From: Achromobacter sp. B7
GTDB lineage: Bacteria; Pseudomonadota; Gammaproteobacteria; Burkholderiales; Burkholderiaceae_B
Assembly (NCBI RefSeq): GCF_003600685.1
Contig: NZ_CP032084.1
Location: 5,704,001-5,768,000, forward strand
Length of the DNA stretch: 64,000 bases
Reading direction: 5' to 3'
The translations under genes were made by a program, and so were the position numbers. Position 1 is the stretch's first letter. Each line of letters opens with the position of its first letter. The notes under the pieces are model-generated. The model was not told the origin of the DNA. It did not search any database and saw only the letters and a list, made by a program, of their open reading frames with translations. Below are positions 62,074 through 64,000 of this stretch, one piece after another.

Positions 62074-62129
62074 GCCTGGGTCGACGTGACCGGTGATCGA
62101 TCAACCGGGCAAGTAGCAGGAGGCTTTTC

Positions 62130-62381
62130 ATGGATACCCAGGAACTGGTAGCGCAGATGATCGTCAGGACATCACCCATGCGGCGCTTCGAGGACTGGCC
62201 AGAAGTTCTGGCCGCCTACGCCGCGTGTCTTGAAACCGTGCAGCACAAGCTGACCACGCAAGAGATGAACGACCTGATCAATTTAGGCGCGGACTTTTAC
62301 CGCACCTTGGCCCGGGCAGAAGACTACCGGCGCGGCGCCGACCTGGAGGCCCGAAGCCGAGCCACAGGCGGCTTGGGGTAA
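62130..62381 (+). CDS. Small protein of unknown function
   Basis: 83 residues, predicted helical and cytoplasmic (LVAQMIVRTSPMRRFEDWPE; NDLINLGADFYRTLARAEDY). A strong ribosome-binding site (AGGAGG, 62120-62125) supports it as a real gene. Its last base abuts the stop of the convergent EAL gene with no gap. No family is recognised. Confidence 0.72.
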   Translation: MDTQELVAQMIVRTSPMRRFEDWPEVLAAYAACLETVQHKLTTQEMNDLINLGADFYRTLARAEDYRRGADLEARSRATGGLG

Positions 62382-63158
62382 TCAGCCCACATTGGATATC
62401 GGCGGCATCGCCTTGAATGCGGGTTTGGCGAACAAATAGCCCTGCATGAGCGTGATGCCCTGCGCCGCCAGAAAGTCGCGTTCACCCACCGTTTCCACGC
62501 CTTCGGCGATGAAGCGAATGCCAAGATCGGTACAGATCTTCTGCACGCCTGAAATGATGCGTTGACGCGCGGTATCGACATCGATACCGCGCACAAGCGC
62601 CATGTCCAGCTTGATGAGGTCAGGCTGGAAGTCCGCCAGCAGCGTCAAGCCCGAATAGCCCGCGCCAAAGTCGTCGATGGCCGTCTGAAAACCGTAGGAT
62701 TTGTAGGCCTGAAAGATCTTCAGCAGATGGGCGCGGTCAGTGATGCTTTCGCCTTCGATGGTTTCGAAGATGATCCGGTTCACCGGAAAGCCGTGCCGCT
62801 CCGCGGCCTCGAAGGTGGTGCGAATACATGCGGCGGGTTGATAGACCGCATTCGGCATGAAGTTGATGGACAGGAAACGGTCCATCCCCATCCTGGCCGC
62901 GAGTTCGATGGCGGTGGTGCGGCAACGCTGATCGAAATGGTAGCGGTTGGCGTCGTCCACTTGCGACAACACCGAGGCTGCGGGCTGGCCTTCAGGCCCG
63001 CGCACCAGCGCCTCGTAGGCATAGGCCTGGCCAGACGCCAGATCGACGATGGGCTGAAACGCAAACGCCATGTCGATGGGCGCGGCCTCGTCAGATTTGC
63101 AACCTTGGCACTGGCCGCCTGACGCGGTCGACTCTGCTTGGCCGTGGATAGGAATCAT
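62382..63158 (-). CDS. EAL-domain cyclic-di-GMP phosphodiesterase
   Basis: 258 residues, almost entirely one EAL domain. The catalytic set looks complete: YEALVRG (EAL at 49-51), SINFMPN, IFETIEGE, AIDDFGAGYSGL, LIKLDMALV, FIAEGVET and QGYLFAKP. It should hydrolyse c-di-GMP to pGpG in the cytoplasm. The short N-terminus has a CQGC pair that might bind metal or sense redox. Upstream lies a 9-copy hexanucleotide array (63260-63313), so its promoter could vary in length. Confidence 0.92.
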   Translation of the reverse strand: MIPIHGQAESTASGGQCQGCKSDEAAPIDMAFAFQPIVDLASGQAYAYEALVRGPEGQPAASVLSQVDDANRYHFDQRCRTTAIELAARMGMDRFLSINFMPNAVYQPAACIRTTFEAAERHGFPVNRIIFETIEGESITDRAHLLKIFQAYKSYGFQTAIDDFGAGYSGLTLLADFQPDLIKLDMALVRGIDVDTARQRIISGVQKICTDLGIRFIAEGVETVGERDFLAAQGITLMQGYLFAKPAFKAMPPISNVG

Positions 63159-63259
63159 GTTGGCGAGTGGCGGATTTCGGAGGGGCAGACAGACGCGCTG
63201 GACCCGTGTGTGTGTCAGGCGGCAGGAAAGCGCAAGGGCGTTGGGCTTGGCCTGACCTT

Positions 63260-63313
63260 GGCTTTGGCTTTGGCTTTGGCTTTGGCTTTGGCCTTGGCTT
63301 TGGCCTTGGCTTT
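63260..63313. repeat. Hexanucleotide GGCTTT tandem array, nine copies
   Basis: Nine contiguous hexamers (GGCTTT five times, then GGCCTT and GGCTTT alternating) with degenerate copies just before. They start about 100 bp upstream of the EAL gene's ATG (reading leftward) and lie between it and tRNA-Pro. Confidence 0.92.
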
Positions 63314-63366
63314 GACCTTTAGCTGGCGACTTTAACAGACGCGCGGAGGCAAAAAAACGCCTCGCA

Positions 63367-63407
63367 GACGCAAAAAAGCCGGCGTCGCTGTCGCGATTCC
63401 GGCTTTT
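63367..63407 (-). terminator. Intrinsic terminator of tRNA-Pro
   Basis: On the minus strand AAAAGCCGG and CCGGCTTTT pair (63374-63407) and run into TTTTTTG, about 45 bp after the 3' end of the tRNA. Confidence 0.8.
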
Positions 63408-63451
63408 GCTGTTGGTGTCGAGAACACCATCAAAAATTCGACCACAAATGA

Positions 63452-63529
<78 letters not shown>

Positions 63530-64000
63530 ATTCAGTGAATTTGCCACGCTGAAAAACCGCGCTGACAAACTCGTACTACCAACTTAGCGGCGCTCAGTGC
63601 TACCAAGTTTTTTCTTTCCGCTGCATGTCTCGCGACTGCTGCGGCGACTATGCTCTGGTGACTTTGCTTTCGCTTCCCACCTTCGCTTTCCATCACCGCC
63701 GTTTCAACAGCGACCGCTATTAGAACCTATATTCCGCTTTTTTGAAAATCAGGTTTTGCTTTGGCTGCTTTGGTTGCTTTGGCTTCTGCGTTTAGCTTTT
63801 GCTTTTGGCTTCAACAACCCACCCGCTTTCAAACCAGCTAGCTACGCCCAACTTCAGCGCCGCTGTGGATTTCGGCTTCAGCGATCTCTATTCACCGCGA
63901 AAGCGCAGAATTCTAGCAGAGAATTCAGAAAAGGCGAAACGGGGTAAATCGACAGCGCTTCGCGAGCCCGATCCGCTTCGGCCACAGCGGCCAGGCGGGC
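63530..64000. other. Region right of tRNA-Pro without a supported gene
   Basis: About 470 bp, noticeably poorer in G+C than the rest, with T- and CTTT-rich stretches. Around 63745-63815, degenerate GCTTTGG/GCTTTTG copies resemble the GGCTTT array on the other side of the tRNA. The plus-strand frame 63597-63947 encodes a Phe/Leu-rich peptide from this low-complexity DNA and is not convincing. The last ~70 bp regain high G+C and may be the edge of a gene beyond the window. Confidence 0.5.

Noticed and set aside
63597..63947. 116-codon open frame right of tRNA-Pro encoding a Phe/Leu-rich peptide
   Set aside because: It arises from T-rich low-complexity repeats, has no ribosome-binding site and resembles no family.
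63870..64000. Possible 3' end of a leftward gene entering from beyond the window
   Set aside because: G+C rises and minus-strand frames are open, but no reading frame gives a recognisable protein end within the visible bases.

Overview
The window is about two-thirds G+C and densely coded on both strands. Its gene families point to a metabolically versatile beta-proteobacterium of the Bordetella/Achromobacter type (Alcaligenaceae, Burkholderiales). The supporting families are two Bug/TctC-type solute-binding proteins, many ABC and MFS importers, LysR regulators, and an otn/den/ltn four-carbon-acid operon. The genus is inferred from gene content and base composition, not from a database match. 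No insertion sequence, prophage or CRISPR array was seen. The left end cuts an ABC-ATPase gene. The last ~470 bp, beyond a tRNA-Pro, hold no gene I can support.

Layout. 1-3275: a NitT/TauT-type ABC importer (ATPase, permease, Tat-exported binding protein) and an SDR oxidoreductase in one tight operon. 3320-11683: a large MscS channel, an M20 amidohydrolase with divergent LysR, a TctC protein, and an Lrp-type regulator divergent from LysE-family and RhtA-like exporters. 11710-16880: a TctC protein, a hydroxypyruvate-isomerase-like enzyme, a ZnuD-type zinc receptor behind a double Zur-like operator, a decayed ParE-type toxin-antitoxin pair, and a VOC protein. 16944-24809: one leftward operon with a polyamine-type ABC importer, two metal-dependent amidohydrolases and a CobW-family GTPase. 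25161-28835: a DUF2817 peptidase coupled to an MFS transporter, with divergent LysR.

29007-37302: a GntR/FCD regulator, an amino-acid permease, and a leftward operon for tetronate/erythronate/threonate use (otnC, MFS, otnI, denD, ltnD, otnK). 37517-39680: an MFS transporter and a PDC-hydrolase-like amidohydrolase. 39744-48400: mostly envelope proteins of unknown role, a phosphodiesterase, and an ECF sigma / anti-sigma / caspase-Sel1 operon. 48415-58115: a CoA-dependent catabolic regulon (thiolase, aldehyde dehydrogenase, thioesterase, SDR, MaoC hydratase, TetR, acyl-CoA ligase, enoyl-CoA hydratase, Liv-type binding protein). Two near-identical TetR-type operators serve its two divergent promoters. 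58280-63529: a PhoX phosphatase behind a Pho box, a MerR regulator divergent from a fasciclin protein, a small unknown protein, an EAL phosphodiesterase, and tRNA-Pro(CGG).

Three things stand out. The first is the ABC importer / amidohydrolase / CobW operon, which reads like an uptake-and-hydrolysis pathway with its own metal chaperone. The second is the sigma / anti-sigma / exported caspase operon. The third is a recurring pattern of short tandem arrays (6-16 bp units) between genes and inside several of them. One of these inserts five-residue repeats next to the cofactor site of an SDR enzyme, and another forms a run of A-tracts at an exact 11-bp period.
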